DNA of 64,000 nt from an uncultured Spartobacteria bacterium (GCA_903901425.1 CAIURC010000042.1:1-64000); one strand, 5' to 3'. Shown: positions 1 through 9,624, counted from the first letter of the stretch. Notes: generated by a model from the sequence alone, not told the origin. Numbers and translations are program-made.

Positions 1-3000
1 CGTCGGAACTGTCTGTCACGGCAAAACGCACCGGCGCGTTCACCAGCGCCACGCCGTTGCCGTCGGTCACCGACACCGTGAATTTCTGGGCAAACACACC
101 GCCGCCCGTCATCATCTGGTCGTCGCCGCCCACCACCGCCAGCCGCACACTGCGGCCGTTGAAATATTCCCGGGGATCGCTCCCAGCTTCCTGTTCCTGC
201 CGGTTGCTGAGCCCGTCTCCATCCGGATCCGCCTCCGGGTTCTGCCCCCGGCCTCCCAGCCATTTTTCCTCCCAGCGGTCCCGGAGCCCGTTCCCGTCGG
301 TATCGGCATTCTCCATGGCAGTCAGGAGATCGGTGGGCAGTGCCGAGGCGTAACTGCGCAGATCCACCACGGCACCCCGGAAGATGCTGCCGGGCTGCCC
401 GATCCGGACCTGACCCGCCTCCGTGGCCAGGCCAGTTGGCGAAGACGCCTGAAGCTGGCCGTTCACCAGAAGCCGGGTCCCGGTTCCCGACTGGGTTCCG
501 GATTCAATTCCGACATGGTTCCATTCGCCGGGCTTCAATCCGGCGGCCGTCAGGTTTCCGGCGAGGAGCAGTTCGGCCGTTCCAGCCGCGCCGGGCCGGA
601 CACTGAGCCAGGTGGCAGCGCCGCTGGTGATCAGAGGGGTGCTGGCGGCCGGGACTTGCCCGATCCTGAGCCAGAAGCCAAGGGACCATGGCCGGGAATT
701 TTCGCAGAAAACCAGGCCGGCGTTGTCCAGCGCGGCGGACCCGGTTCCATCCAACACCAGTGCCGTGTTGCCACCGAACCCGGGCTCAAACCGGGCTCCA
801 GTTGCAAGAACTGCGGCATAGCCGGTGCCGGCGGTGTCCCGGCCACGGCTGGCGGGATCGGCAAATTCCCAGCGCCCGACCAGGGCGTTGGTCACGGCGG
901 TTGCGGAAATCGTGCCGATTTTATCGCCGGCACCTGCCCGCGCTTCAATCTGGGAGGCCACGGCCCCCTTGACACCCTGCGTGTAACGCACCGCCACGTC
1001 TCCCGCGGCATCGGTCCGGATCGAAACCAGCCCGCCGGCATCCGCGCCGTCCAACCGGCCGCCTCCCGACACCACCCGGACGGACACCGGCGCGTTCGGA
1101 AGCGTTTCCGCAGGTTTGCCCTCGTACCGGACCCGGAATTTGAGGGGTTCGACGAGGGGTTGATTGGCGGGTCCGAATTGCTGGTTGCCGCCCACCACGG
1201 TGAGCACGGGTTTTTGGCCGTTAAAATAGTCAGTGGGATCGGTCTGCGTCTGGTACTCCTGGAGGTCGCTGCGGCCGTCTCCGTCCACGTCGCCATTGGC
1301 GGAAAAGCGCTGGAGATTTCCGGCGATCTGGCCAGTGGCGCTGAGTTTGTACTCCCACCAATCGGGGATCCGGTCGGCGTCCGTGTCGCAGAGGGCGAGG
1401 ATTTCATCGGGCCGGTAACAACTCGCCAGGATCCGCGGTTCCTCGATCCAGCCCCGGAACGAGCGGGTGGCGCCTGCAACGGCCACGGCGTCGTTGCCGA
1501 TCCGCAAAAGACCGGGGTCGACCATGCCGGAAGCCACGGGCCGGGATCCGACGGCGGGCGTGCTCACGTCCAAGCCGTCCACGTACACCGTCACTGATCC
1601 GGCGTCATTCCGGGTGGCCGCGACATGGTGCGGCAGGCCGTCCCGGAACAGCGCGGAAAGATCGGTCCGCGGCACTGTTTCGAAGAGTCCGGCATCGGTT
1701 CGGACTTGGAAACAGAGTCCGGCTCCGCCGCGGAGGGCGAGCACGTAGCCTTTCCCGGTGCCGCTGAGGGCGCTGAGCACGGGGTAAAAGTCGGTGGCGG
1801 TTGACAGGGGCTGGGTTTTGTCAAAAACCACCCATGCGGCGAAGCTCAGTGGCAGGGTTCGCCAGAACTTCTGGGCGGCAGCCGCAGCGGTGGCGGAGAC
1901 CACCTGGTTGTTTCCGGTCCACCGCAGCATTTTCCCGCCGGGCACCAGCGGACTGCCGCCGGTGGCAAAACTGTTTTCCCATGTGACACCGGCAAGCGTC
2001 CCGGTCTGCCGGAACTCGGAGTCATCGGCAGCCGTGACCGCGCTTCCCTCGTCCAGTTTCCACTGGGCGATCAACTGGTGGGTGAAGAGCCGGAAACTGA
2101 CCGGGGCAGAGCCGCCGGCCCGTGACCAGACATCGGTGCGTTGGCCGGGCAGGGCGGGCTGAAGGAACCATGTCTCGGACACGCCGCGGCTGGCGGCGCT
2201 GGGCACCTCGAGCAGTTTTTCAACCGTGCCGCCGCTGCGCACCGAAAGCCGTGGCTCCAGGGTTTCCCAGCGCACCGGTGCGCCCTGGACGAGCGCCCCT
2301 CCGATCCGCACCTCCACCCCGAGCGCTTCCGGGGCAAACACGCCCTTGTCGCTGGTCTGCAAATCGCCACTGACGATTTTCAATTCCGGCACCTGACCAT
2401 TGAAATACTCGAGCGGGTTGGAGCCTTGGAAATATTCCTCCCGGTCGGTGTATCCGTCGTTGTCGGAGTTGCCCTCGGGCTCGGTGGGTGTCAGCAACCG
2501 GCCCAAGTATTTTTCCTCCCAACGGTCGTCCATCCCGTTGGCATTGAGGTCCCGCACCCCGGGATACAGAACGGCTCCGGTGATCCCGCCGCCGTTGGTG
2601 TAGAGCGAGCAGTTTGGGTAGAGCGCCCCGGCGTTTGCTGCCACAGGTTGCGCGGTTTGGATACGGACCCCGTTTTTTGAAAACTCGATCTGGTTACCCA
2701 CCCGGCGGATCCGGAACTGGTCATTGGCCGTGTAGGTGAGCGCAGCGGGGACCGTCACCAGTTTCACATTTGCGCCGTAGAGTTCCAAGACGCCGCCGGC
2801 CTTGAAATAGAACCCGTGTTCCATCTCAAACGCTTTCTTGAGGATACTGGCTGTGGTCAGCCCCACAAAAACGTTTGCAGTGGTGCGCGGCACACGGAAC
2901 TCGAGCGAGCCGTCCGTGCCCGGCGCGAGCCCTTGGTCCCCGACCGCTCCGGCATCCCATGCGGCGGTGTTGCTGTTCTTAGTCAGAACACTGCCCGTGC

Positions 3001-4642
3001 CCGGCACCGGATGGGCCGGCACTGCCCTCAAAACGTCGCGCCACACCACGTCCTGACTGGCGCCCCAGAGTTCGCACTCGGTCACGGCGCCACCTGGCTC
3101 CGTGGCTTCGACGCCCACGAGCACCTCGCCCAGCGGCGCGGTCAGCGATCGTTCATGGAACACACGTCCGTTCCTGAGGTATTGTACCCTTTCCCCCTGC
3201 GCCCCGACGGCACGCCGGATCCCGTAGGTGTCCCCCGCCACCGCCGGATGCCCCGGGCCGGCCACTCCGCTTTCCACCACCTCCACCCGGCTACCCACCA
3301 TCCGCAGTCCCAGTGCCAGAACCGGAGCGGGAACCGGATCCGGGGCGCGCCGCAGCCCGAGGGCGATCCCGGGTTTCTCAAACACAAACCGCACAAAGCC
3401 GTCCCCGGGGATGGTCTTGACCGACGTGGCCCGGGCCCCGGCAGCGGTGGCTTCCACCCGGCTCCGGCCCGAAACCGTGGCTGCAAGGATGTTGGCAGCC
3501 GAGTTCCACGCCATTTTTTCCACCCCCAGCCAGCCCCGGACCCGGACATCGCGGACCCTTGAAGACGCTCCGAACAGGAAACACCCCACCTGCAGCGACT
3601 CCGCCCCGGTCCAGCTCTTGGAGGCCACGTCCACGGCCCGTTCAGCCAGCGGGTAGACCTGCACCCCGTTTTTGAAGTACCGGATCTCGCATCCAACCCG
3701 GTCGATTCGGAACACGTCTGCCAGAAGAAAATCGCCCCGCATTTTTTCCACGCCCCGCTCCAGGATCCGGTACTTTCGGGTGCCGCCCCCGGTGCCGGGA
3801 AACGCGGCTTCGATGCAGTACTCCATGGAGGCGGCTTGGGTATGTCCGGTGGTTTCGCCGCTCAGACCGAGGGCGCACTGGAGGGTTTCCTGGCCGAACC
3901 GGAACTGGACACTGCAATCTCCGAGCAACCGGCGTGCGCCCATGGCGCCCACCCAGCCGGCCACATTCGACTTGAGCAGACCTGAAAGCCCGGAGGCGGC
4001 GGTGGAATACTCGGCGGTGACCCCGGCGGGTGTTTCCCAGAGGACGGGTTCGCCGCCTTCCTCGGCCCAGAGCCGGACCCCGGAAACGCCCGCGCCAAAG
4101 GCTTTGAGACTGGTATCGACAAAGAGGCGGCCCAGTGCAGGCACATCGGAGGTGAGCAGAGCGGTGGCGCCCTTGTAATACGTCACCTGAGCGCCACGCC
4201 GCTCAATCCGGAAAACATCTCCGGCGGAATAGGCGCCGTAATTGGTCCCGCGTTTTTGGTTCAGTTCGTAGATTTCAACCACCCCGGCAGCGGTTCCACA
4301 AATGGCGTAGTCCAGACTGGTGATATTGGCGTCCCGATTGAGCCCGGCCAAGCCAACCCTCGCGTCCATGTTTTTCTGGTCAAACCGGAACTCCACTGCG
4401 CCGTCGCCGCTGATTTCCTGAAGGCTACGCGCCCCGGCGTCCCATGCGGCACCCGCGAGGGTTTTTCTGACTGCTGTTCCTGCAGCGGTGCCAGATGCAG
4501 GCGGCGCTGCGGCGGTGGTAGACACATTGACCGGTTCGATCCACGTGACATCCCTCCAGAGTTGCGTCTGGGCGTGGGCAGGGATCCCGAGGAGGAACCC
4601 GAGAAGGAGGAGAAATCGGAGAGAAAAGAGAAGTGCGGTCAT
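1..4642 (-). CDS. Giant secreted LamG / Big-1 / Ca-binding-linker protein (C-terminus beyond left edge)
   Basis: Reading the minus strand from the ATG at 4642 gives one uninterrupted frame to the left edge: 1547 codons with no stop. Residues 1-24 are a signal peptide (MTALLFSL, leucine run, ending AHA). The first ~700 residues contain three or four beta-rich modules with recurrent 'FRIxRxGxxVxYxKNG' and 'W...G...VEFR' patterns. Two LamG/concanavalin-like modules follow (starts 'LIAQWKLDEGSAVTAADD' and 'LVGRWEFADPASRG'). They are separated by acidic linkers of thrombospondin-3/EF type ('DTDGNGLRDRW', 'DPDGDGLSNRQEQEAGSDP', then 'EYFNG') and by Big-1-like Ig modules ('LTVVGGNQQF...', 'NGVALVNAPVRF'). 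Family knowledge: such proteins are exported adhesins or carbohydrate-binding surface proteins, and some continue into RHS or autotransporter regions. The C-terminus is not visible, so anchoring is unknown. No good Shine-Dalgarno precedes the start. Confidence 0.85.
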   Translation of the reverse strand, partial: MTALLFSLRFLLLLGFLLGIPAHAQTQLWRDVTWIEPVNVSTTAAAPPASGTAAGTAVRKTLAGAAWDAGARSLQEISGDGAVEFRFDQKNMDARVGLAGLNRDANITSLDYAICGTAAGVVEIYELNQKRGTNYGAYSAGDVFRIERRGAQVTYYKGATALLTSDVPALGRLFVDTSLKAFGAGVSGVRLWAEEGGEPVLWETPAGVTAEYSTAASGLSGLLKSNVAGWVGAMGARRLLGDCSVQFRFGQETLQCALGLSGETTGHTQAASMEYCIEAAFPGTGGGTRKYRILERGVEKMRGDFLLADVFRIDRVGCEIRYFKNGVQVYPLAERAVDVASKSWTGAESLQVGCFLFGASSRVRDVRVRGWLGVEKMAWNSAANILAATVSGRSRVEATAAGARATSVKTIPGDGFVRFVFEKPGIALGLRRAPDPVPAPVLALGLRMVGSRVEVVESGVAGPGHPAVAGDTYGIRRAVGAQGERVQYLRNGRVFHERSLTAPLGEVLVGVEATEPGGAVTECELWGASQDVVWRDVLRAVPAHPVPGTGSVLTKNSNTAAWDAGAVGDQGLAPGTDGSLEFRVPRTTANVFVGLTTASILKKAFEMEHGFYFKAGGVLELYGANVKLVTVPAALTYTANDQFRIRRVGNQIEFSKNGVRIQTAQPVAANAGALYPNCSLYTNGGGITGAVLYPGVRDLNANGMDDRWEEKYLGRLLTPTEPEGNSDNDGYTDREEYFQGSNPLEYFNGQVPELKIVSGDLQTSDKGVFAPEALGVEVRIGGALVQGAPVRWETLEPRLSVRSGGTVEKLLEVPSAASRGVSETWFLQPALPGQRTDVWSRAGGSAPVSFRLFTHQLIAQWKLDEGSAVTAADDSEFRQTGTLAGVTWENSFATGGSPLVPGGKMLRWTGNNQVVSATAAAAAQKFWRTLPLSFAAWVVFDKTQPLSTATDFYPVLSALSGTGKGYVLALRGGAGLCFQVRTDAGLFETVPRTDLSALFRDGLPHHVAATRNDAGSVTVYVDGLDVSTPAVGSRPVASGMVDPGLLRIGNDAVAVAGATRSFRGWIEEPRILASCYRPDEILALCDTDADRIPDWWEYKLSATGQIAGNLQRFSANGDVDGDGRSDLQEYQTQTDPTDYFNGQKPVLTVVGGNQQFGPANQPLVEPLKFRVRYEGKPAETLPNAPVSVRVVSGGGRLDGADAGGLVSIRTDAAGDVAVRYTQGVKGAVASQIEARAGAGDKIGTISATAVTNALVGRWEFADPASRGRDTAGTGYAAVLATGARFEPGFGGNTALVLDGTGSAALDNAGLVFCENSRPWSLGFWLRIGQVPAASTPLITSGAATWLSVRPGAAGTAELLLAGNLTAAGLKPGEWNHVGIESGTQSGTGTRLLVNGQLQASSPTGLATEAGQVRIGQPGSIFRGAVVDLRSYASALPTDLLTAMENADTDGNGLRDRWEEKWLGGRGQNPEADPDGDGLSNRQEQEAGSDPREYFNGRSVRLAVVGGDDQMMTGGGVFAQKFTVSVTDGNGVALVNAPVRFAVTDSSD

Positions 4643-4669
4643 GGGAGCGCGGAGGAAAGGCGGGCGTGG

Positions 4670-4697
4670 GATACAAGAACAGTGTTCACAGCGTCAA
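4670..4697 (-). promoter_or_regulatory. Possible sigma-70-type promoter for the giant secreted protein
   Basis: On the minus strand TTGACG (4697-4692) is followed 16 bases later by TGTATC (4675-4670), about 28 bases upstream of the ATG. An 11-base palindrome, GAACACTGTTC read on minus (4687-4677), lies between the two boxes and could be an operator. Both boxes are imperfect, so this is a guess supported mainly by position and by the AT-rich context. Confidence 0.3.
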
Positions 4698-5144
4698 CTC
4701 CGTTTATTCACTATTTTCATAATAACTGTTTCACACTCTGGAGTTCGGACGGAAACCAAACATGTTTTATTACTCCTCAAGCAGTCTGAAGAAGGTCGCG
4801 GCCAGCGACCTGGGTGAAGCCCCCCCCCGCCCGCCAAGCGTCCTGATCCGGATTCCGGGAATGCGGGCTGAAATGCCTCTTCACACCTGCCTACTTCCAC
4901 TCCCGCCAAATCCTGCCGGTTTTTTCACATGCCGCCGGTTCCGTTGCATGGAGGTGCGCCGGGGAGCATGGGGCTGCAGTCCAAAAAACTTCACTCCGCG
5001 AGAACCTCTCAGTGCTGGCAGATCTCCCGGGTGGTCTTTGAGCCGTGATTTTTACAAGACTGTGCCGGGTGCGCTTCAGGTCTGACGCCAGAGGCACGGT
5101 TACGGTGTACCGCTCCAGGGATGCGCAAAACTAGCGCGCCGCCC

Positions 5145-5163
5145 CCTCCCACCCGGTGGGAGG
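5145..5163 (-). terminator. Hairpin downstream of the esterase gene
   Basis: Perfect 8-bp stem CCTCCCAC / GTGGGAGG with a 3-base loop, 62 bases past the esterase stop. On the minus strand it is followed by a G run and only later by TTTT, so it lacks the immediate U tract of a classical intrinsic terminator. Confidence 0.35.
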
Positions 5164-5224
5164 CCGCTCTGGATGCGGTGAAAATGTCTGATCCCGGGAA
5201 TGAACCCGGCGTTGGCTGGCAGAT

Positions 5225-5977
5225 TTAGTGAGCAGCCAGAAGCTCGCGCACCTTGGTCTCGATGGAATCCGCCCAGATCTGGTATCCCTTGGCGTTGGGA
5301 TGCAGGAGGTCGGGCATGATCTCTTTGGAGAGGGTGCCGTCGGGTTCGAGGAATTTCTTTCCGATGTCGAGGTAATGGACGCGCTGGCCATCGGCAAACT
5401 TCTGGATGAGCGTGTTGGTGGCCTCGTTCTGGAGACGCATTTTGTCGGAGGAATCAGCGCCGCGGGGGAAGATTCCAAGGAGCAGCACTTTGGACTTCGG
5501 GCACTTGGCGTGGAGTTTTTCGAGGATGGCCTTGATGCCGGCGGCGGTCTGCTCGGCGGAACAGGAATAGACGGCACCGTCGAGTTCCTTCTGCGGCCGC
5601 CCCTGATGGCCGGTGTTGTTGGTGCCGATCATGAGGACAATCAGCTTGGGCTGAAGCCCATCGAAGTTGCCGTGTTCCAAACGCCAGAGCACATGCTCGG
5701 TACGGTCGCCGCCGATCCCGAAGTTTGCGGCCTTGAGCGGCGCCCAGTGTTTTTCCCAGATCTCGCGTCCCCTGCCCGCGGACTCCCAGCCGTGGGTGAT
5801 GGAGTCCCCCAGGAAGACAAGCTCGGCCTCGCCCTTTTTGGAGATTTCGTTGAAGCTTTCGTGCCGTTTTTCGGTACCGGGATGCAGGACGGGTTGAGTG
5901 GCGTAGTTGGGGCCGGATTCGGCGGCAAAGAGCGGCAGAGCGAGTGTGAGGAGCGGGAGAATAAAACGCAGTTTCAT
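5225..5977 (-). CDS. Secreted SGNH/GDSL-family esterase (PAF-acetylhydrolase-like)
   Basis: 250 residues. Residues 1-19 form a signal peptide ending in AA. Block I is LGDSITHGW with nucleophile Ser59. Next come the block II-type GIGGDRTEHVLWRL and block III-type MIGTNN, and block V DLLHPNAKGY with Asp223 and His226 completing the triad. This pattern and length match the platelet-activating-factor acetylhydrolase gamma/beta-like branch of SGNH hydrolases. In environmental bacteria these usually deacetylate sugars or short esters in the periplasm or outside the cell. It stands alone: 144 bp separate it from plsC upstream. The natural substrate cannot be told from sequence. Confidence 0.88.
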   Translation of the reverse strand: MKLRFILPLLTLALPLFAAESGPNYATQPVLHPGTEKRHESFNEISKKGEAELVFLGDSITHGWESAGRGREIWEKHWAPLKAANFGIGGDRTEHVLWRLEHGNFDGLQPKLIVLMIGTNNTGHQGRPQKELDGAVYSCSAEQTAAGIKAILEKLHAKCPKSKVLLLGIFPRGADSSDKMRLQNEATNTLIQKFADGQRVHYLDIGKKFLEPDGTLSKEIMPDLLHPNAKGYQIWADSIETKVRELLAAH

Positions 5978-6121
5978 GGGGGTGTTTTTTGGGGGGCTAT
6001 GAAGGCGGGAAACAGGAATTTGGCCCTGCGGTGTGGACCCGAGATTTTTCAGCGGATCGCGTGGACAAAATCAACCGCTGTTTTTGGAACCTGCAACGAA
6101 CCGCCGTTGGCGCTGGACTGG

Positions 6122-6745
6122 CTAGTCCGAGTCCGGGGTTAAACCGGCGATGACCCGCATAACGCGGTCACTCAGATGCTGGTAGAGATCACGGCCCTCC
6201 CGGCCCTGAAGGTCTTCGGGGCCGAAGTGGATTGGGTGGCCCACGACGAGTTCGATGGGGCTGAAAAGCCGGGGGCGGCCGCCACGGGGAAACGCTTTGA
6301 ACGCACCGAAAACGCGCATGGGCACAACGGGGGCAAGGGTTTTGGCGATGACGAGACCGAGGCCTGGCTGAGCTTCCTGCAACTGTCCGTCGAGGGTGCG
6401 AGAGCCTTCGGGAAAAATGACTGAGGCATTTCCTGAGCGGACCACCTTGATCAGGGTTTTGAGGGCAGCCATGTCGGCGCGTTCCTGGTCGACGGGGATG
6501 ACGTTCAGGTGGGGAAAAATGGGGCCAAGGATGGGCCATTCGAGGAGGGTTTTGCGGGCGAGATAAAAGATCTCGCGGTCGCAGGAGATGCCGGCCAGAG
6601 GGGGGTCGAGATAGCTCTCGTGGTTCATGGCGAGGATGAGTCCCCCCTCGGCCGGGATGCGCTCGCGGTGTCGGACCTTGAAGCCGAACAGCGTCCGGGC
6701 AAGGAACTTGGCGAGTTCGTAGTGTGTGCGGTAGATGGCCCCCAT
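6122..6745 (-). CDS. plsC: 1-acyl-sn-glycerol-3-phosphate acyltransferase
   Basis: 207 residues, PlsC/LPLAT superfamily. It carries the catalytic HX4D motif (NHESYLD, His42 and Asp47) and the substrate-binding FPEGSRT motif near residue 115. The family transfers an acyl chain to lysophosphatidate at the inner membrane, giving phosphatidate for phospholipid synthesis. It lies 27 bp downstream of cmk and closes the purF-to-plsC run. The cmk-plsC pairing is common in bacteria, and here it fits the usual arrangement aroA-cmk-plsC. The protein is short, and only the N-terminal part looks membrane-associated. Confidence 0.9.
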   Translation of the reverse strand: MGAIYRTHYELAKFLARTLFGFKVRHRERIPAEGGLILAMNHESYLDPPLAGISCDREIFYLARKTLLEWPILGPIFPHLNVIPVDQERADMAALKTLIKVVRSGNASVIFPEGSRTLDGQLQEAQPGLGLVIAKTLAPVVPMRVFGAFKAFPRGGRPRLFSPIELVVGHPIHFGPEDLQGREGRDLYQHLSDRVMRVIAGLTPDSD

Positions 6746-6772
6746 GAGCGCTGCGTTGTTGTGATGCTGCAG

Positions 6773-7432
6773 CTAAACGGTAGGAGGAAGAATCCCGCGT
6801 TTTGCGAGGTGTTCGAGCAGAACGTCGACGGTCCCCCCCACGGTCAGATCGGAGCTGTCGATGATATCGGCCCCGGCGGGAATCTGAAGCGGCGAGGCGG
6901 TTCGGCTGGAATCCTGGCGGTCGCGTTCGGCAACGCGATCGGCGTAGCCCTGGCGGCGCCGGCGCATTTCGCGGACCTCGGGCGAGGCATCGATGTAGAA
7001 CTTGTACGGCGTCTCCGGAAAAACGACGGAGCCGATGTCGCGTCCCTCCATGACGACGTTGTGGCGTGCTCCGAACTCGCGTTGCAAGCCGACCAGGAAC
7101 TGGCGGATGGCGGCGACAGAAGCCACGTCGGAAACGCGGGCATTGACGGCAGCGGAATTGAGGGCCTCGCCGGGGTCGGTGCCGTTGACGAGGAAAGATT
7201 CGACGCCATCGACGAGGGAGCATTCGAAGCGGGTGCCGTTGACCAGAGCGATGAGGGCGTCGGGACCGAAGGCGGGTTCGGGCTGTGCAAGGGCGCACCA
7301 GGTAACGGCCCGGTACATGGCGCCTGTGTTGACGTAGACGAATCCGAGACGGGAGGCGAGCTGGCGTGCGACGCTGCTTTTTCCGGAAGCGGCAGGGCCA
7401 TCAATGGCCACCACGGTGTGGGTGAGGCTCAT
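6773..7432 (-). CDS. cmk: Cytidylate (CMP/dCMP) kinase
   Basis: 219 residues. The P-loop GPAASGKSS is at residues 12-20 and is followed by the NTGAMYRA segment typical of Cmk. 'MEGRDIGSVVFPE' matches the conserved GRDIGTVVxP stretch, and an Arg-rich lid (EMRRRRQGYADR) is present. It phosphorylates CMP/dCMP to the diphosphate in pyrimidine salvage and nucleotide supply. Its ATG overlaps the aroA stop by four bases (ATGA), indicating translational coupling. The length agrees with the family (about 220). Confidence 0.96.
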   Translation of the reverse strand: MSLTHTVVAIDGPAASGKSSVARQLASRLGFVYVNTGAMYRAVTWCALAQPEPAFGPDALIALVNGTRFECSLVDGVESFLVNGTDPGEALNSAAVNARVSDVASVAAIRQFLVGLQREFGARHNVVMEGRDIGSVVFPETPYKFYIDASPEVREMRRRRQGYADRVAERDRQDSSRTASPLQIPAGADIIDSSDLTVGGTVDVLLEHLAKRGILPPTV

Positions 7433-8766
7433 GAATCGCTCTGGGGCAACTGGCTGATGACGGGGATGGGTTCGGAGCGTTGTTCCTTAATCAGCTCCTG
7501 GAGCTGCGCTTCGAAACCCGGATACGAGGTGGCCACGCAGCCGGTGCCGGTGATCACGGTTTCGCCTTCAGCAAAGAGGCCGGCGATCGCAAATGCCATG
7601 GCGATCCGGTGGTCGCCGAAACTGTCCACGGTGGCACCGCGGAGCGGTTTTCCGCCCTGGATTTCCATGCCATCCTCGGTTTCCTGAACCTCGGCGCCCA
7701 TGGCGCGGAGGTTGGTGGCGATGGCAGCGATCCGGTCGGTTTCCTTGACGCGGAGTTCTTTGGCATCGCGGATGACGGTCAATCCTTCGGCGAGCGCGCC
7801 GGCCACGGCGAGGATGGGCAGTTCGTCGATGACGTTGGGGATTTCCTTTCCTTCGATGACCGTCCCCTTGAGGCGTGCACCCCTGAGTTCGACGGTGCCC
7901 ATGGGTTCGGCTTCCTCGTTCTCGACGATTTCCCGGACATGCGCTCCCATGCGGAGGAGAACGCCCAGAACACCGGTCCGTGTCTGGTTGAGGCCCACCT
8001 TGCGGACGAGGATTTTGGAGTCGGGATTGGCCGCGGCAGCCACCAACCAGAAAGCGGCGCTGGAGATGTCGCCTGGCACCTCGAAATCGCGGGATTCCGG
8101 TGTCTGACCTCCGCGGATGCTGGTGCTGAGCCCGTTTTTCTGGGGGCGCACCAGGAAATATTCGAGCATGCGTTCGGTGTGATCGCGGCTCTGGGAGGGT
8201 TCGGTGACGGTGGTTTTGCCTTCGGCAAACAGGCCGGCAAGCAGGATTGCGCTTTTGACCTGAGCGCTGGAAACCGGGGACGCGTATTGGATGGAGCGCA
8301 GTTTAGCCCCTTTGACCTTGAGCGGCGGCCTGCCATCGCCGCCTTCGGCGACAAACTTGGCGCCCATCTGGGTCAACGGTTCGATAACCCTTTTCATGGG
8401 CCGTTTGGAGAGGGAGGCATCCCCGACAAGGCGGGTTTCAAACGGCTGGGCGGCGAGCAGTCCGGAAAGCAACCGCATGGTGGTGCCCGAGTTGCCGCAA
8501 TCGATGTCCCCGGCCGGCGCTTTGAAAACGCCCCGGGTGCCGCGGACCAGCACGGTGGTTTCGTCCTGGATTTCAATCGAAACCCCAAGGGCCCGCATCG
8601 CGCCCACCGTGGAGAGGCAGTCCTCGCCCGGGAGAAATCCGCGGATCACGCAGGGCCCGTTGGTGAGGGCTGCCAGAAGGATGGCCCGGTGCGAGATACT
8701 TTTGTCCCCCGGGACAGTGATTTCAGTGTGTATGGCCGGAGCCCGGCGAATCTTCCAATCAGACAT
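7429..8766 (-). CDS. aroA: 3-phosphoshikimate 1-carboxyvinyltransferase (EPSP synthase)
   Basis: 445 residues. The shikimate-3-phosphate/PEP-binding PGDKSISHR is near the N-terminus (Lys22), followed by DCGNSGTTMRLLSG and, in the C-terminal domain, KELRVKETDRIAA and FGDHRIAMA. It makes EPSP from shikimate-3-P and PEP, the sixth step of the chorismate pathway. It lies nine bases after tyrA, so chorismate formation and tyrosine branch-point genes are co-transcribed. The GNSGTT form, rather than NAGTAMR of the E. coli type, resembles the Firmicute-like enzymes. I do not infer inhibitor sensitivity from that. Confidence 0.97.
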   Translation of the reverse strand: MSDWKIRRAPAIHTEITVPGDKSISHRAILLAALTNGPCVIRGFLPGEDCLSTVGAMRALGVSIEIQDETTVLVRGTRGVFKAPAGDIDCGNSGTTMRLLSGLLAAQPFETRLVGDASLSKRPMKRVIEPLTQMGAKFVAEGGDGRPPLKVKGAKLRSIQYASPVSSAQVKSAILLAGLFAEGKTTVTEPSQSRDHTERMLEYFLVRPQKNGLSTSIRGGQTPESRDFEVPGDISSAAFWLVAAAANPDSKILVRKVGLNQTRTGVLGVLLRMGAHVREIVENEEAEPMGTVELRGARLKGTVIEGKEIPNVIDELPILAVAGALAEGLTVIRDAKELRVKETDRIAAIATNLRAMGAEVQETEDGMEIQGGKPLRGATVDSFGDHRIAMAFAIAGLFAEGETVITGTGCVATSYPGFEAQLQELIKEQRSEPIPVISQLPQSDS

Positions 8767-8775
8767 CGAATCGGC

Positions 8776-9624
8776 TTATTTGGGGAGCCGCAACCGGTCC
8801 CGCTCGGCCTTGGCATGGGTCAGAAATGCGTGCATGTGTTCTTCGGGACAGTCGGAACCCAGCAGTCTGAGGGTTTCACCGAGTTTTTCAATCATAGCCT
8901 CCACCGATTTTTTCACGGCGGGTCCGTTGCTGCGGAGGATTTCGACCCACATGCCCGGGGAGCCACTGGCCACCCGGGTGGTGTCGCGGAAACCGGGCCC
9001 GCAGAGGTCGAGCGCTGCGGGATCTTGATCCACGGCCATGTTGACCAGACAGGCGGCAAGGAGATGCGGAAAATGGCTGATCAGGGCGACCCGGGCGTCG
9101 TGTTCCTCCGGGGTCATCCGGAACACGCGGGCGCCGAGCATTTCCCAGAACCCGCACACCTGTTGCTCAGCCTCCGGATCGGTTTCAGGGAGGGGCGTGA
9201 CGATGCAGGGGCGTCCTTCAAAGAGCCGGGCACAGGCGGCAGCCATCCCTGTTTTTTCCGAACCGGCCATGGGATGGCTTCCCACAAACCGGGCGTGGCC
9301 ATCCAGGATCGGCCCGAGGTCGCGCACCACCATGGATTTTACGCTGCCCACGTCCGTGACAATCGTTCCAGGTGCGATCCAGCGCACAGCCTCCCGGGCC
9401 AAATCCGGCATCGAACCAACCGGCGTGGCAAGCACCACCATCTCCGCGCCGGACACCACGGTCGAAATCTCGGTGGAGGCGCGGTCCGCAAATCCGCCCT
9501 GCAACGCTTCGCGCGCCGACTCTTCCCTCCGGGCCCAAATGGCGACGGAGTGACCGCCGCGCTCTTTCAACGCCAATGCAATCGATCCCCCGAGCAAACC
9601 CGGCCCCAGAACTGCCACGTTCAT
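8776..9624 (-). CDS. tyrA: Prephenate/arogenate dehydrogenase
   Basis: 282 residues. An N-terminal Rossmann motif GPGLLGGS binds NAD(P). The prephenate-dehydrogenase signature GSHPMAGSEKTG is present, followed by a helical dimerisation domain. It catalyses the oxidative decarboxylation that commits prephenate (or arogenate) to tyrosine. There is no fused chorismate mutase or ACT domain, so feedback control must come from elsewhere or be absent. The start is supported by GGGGAGG six bases upstream of the ATG. It lies in the minus-strand operon directly upstream of aroA. Confidence 0.93.
   Translation of the reverse strand: MNVAVLGPGLLGGSIALALKERGGHSVAIWARREESAREALQGGFADRASTEISTVVSGAEMVVLATPVGSMPDLAREAVRWIAPGTIVTDVGSVKSMVVRDLGPILDGHARFVGSHPMAGSEKTGMAAACARLFEGRPCIVTPLPETDPEAEQQVCGFWEMLGARVFRMTPEEHDARVALISHFPHLLAACLVNMAVDQDPAALDLCGPGFRDTTRVASGSPGMWVEILRSNGPAVKKSVEAMIEKLGETLRLLGSDCPEEHMHAFLTHAKAERDRLRLPK

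Larger units (their letters stand above)
4643..5224. other. 582-bp intergenic region
   Basis: No credible gene was found on either strand. The part next to the giant gene (about 4690-4770) is clearly AT-richer than its surroundings and should hold that gene's promoter. The part next to the esterase gene contains a perfect 8-bp inverted repeat (5145-5163). The middle shows nothing I recognise. Confidence 0.6.

Noticed and set aside
4677-4687. GAACAGTGTTC palindrome resembling a LexA box
   Set aside because: The Gram-positive LexA consensus has four bases between GAAC and GTTC; here there are three, and the downstream gene is a surface protein rather than an SOS gene.
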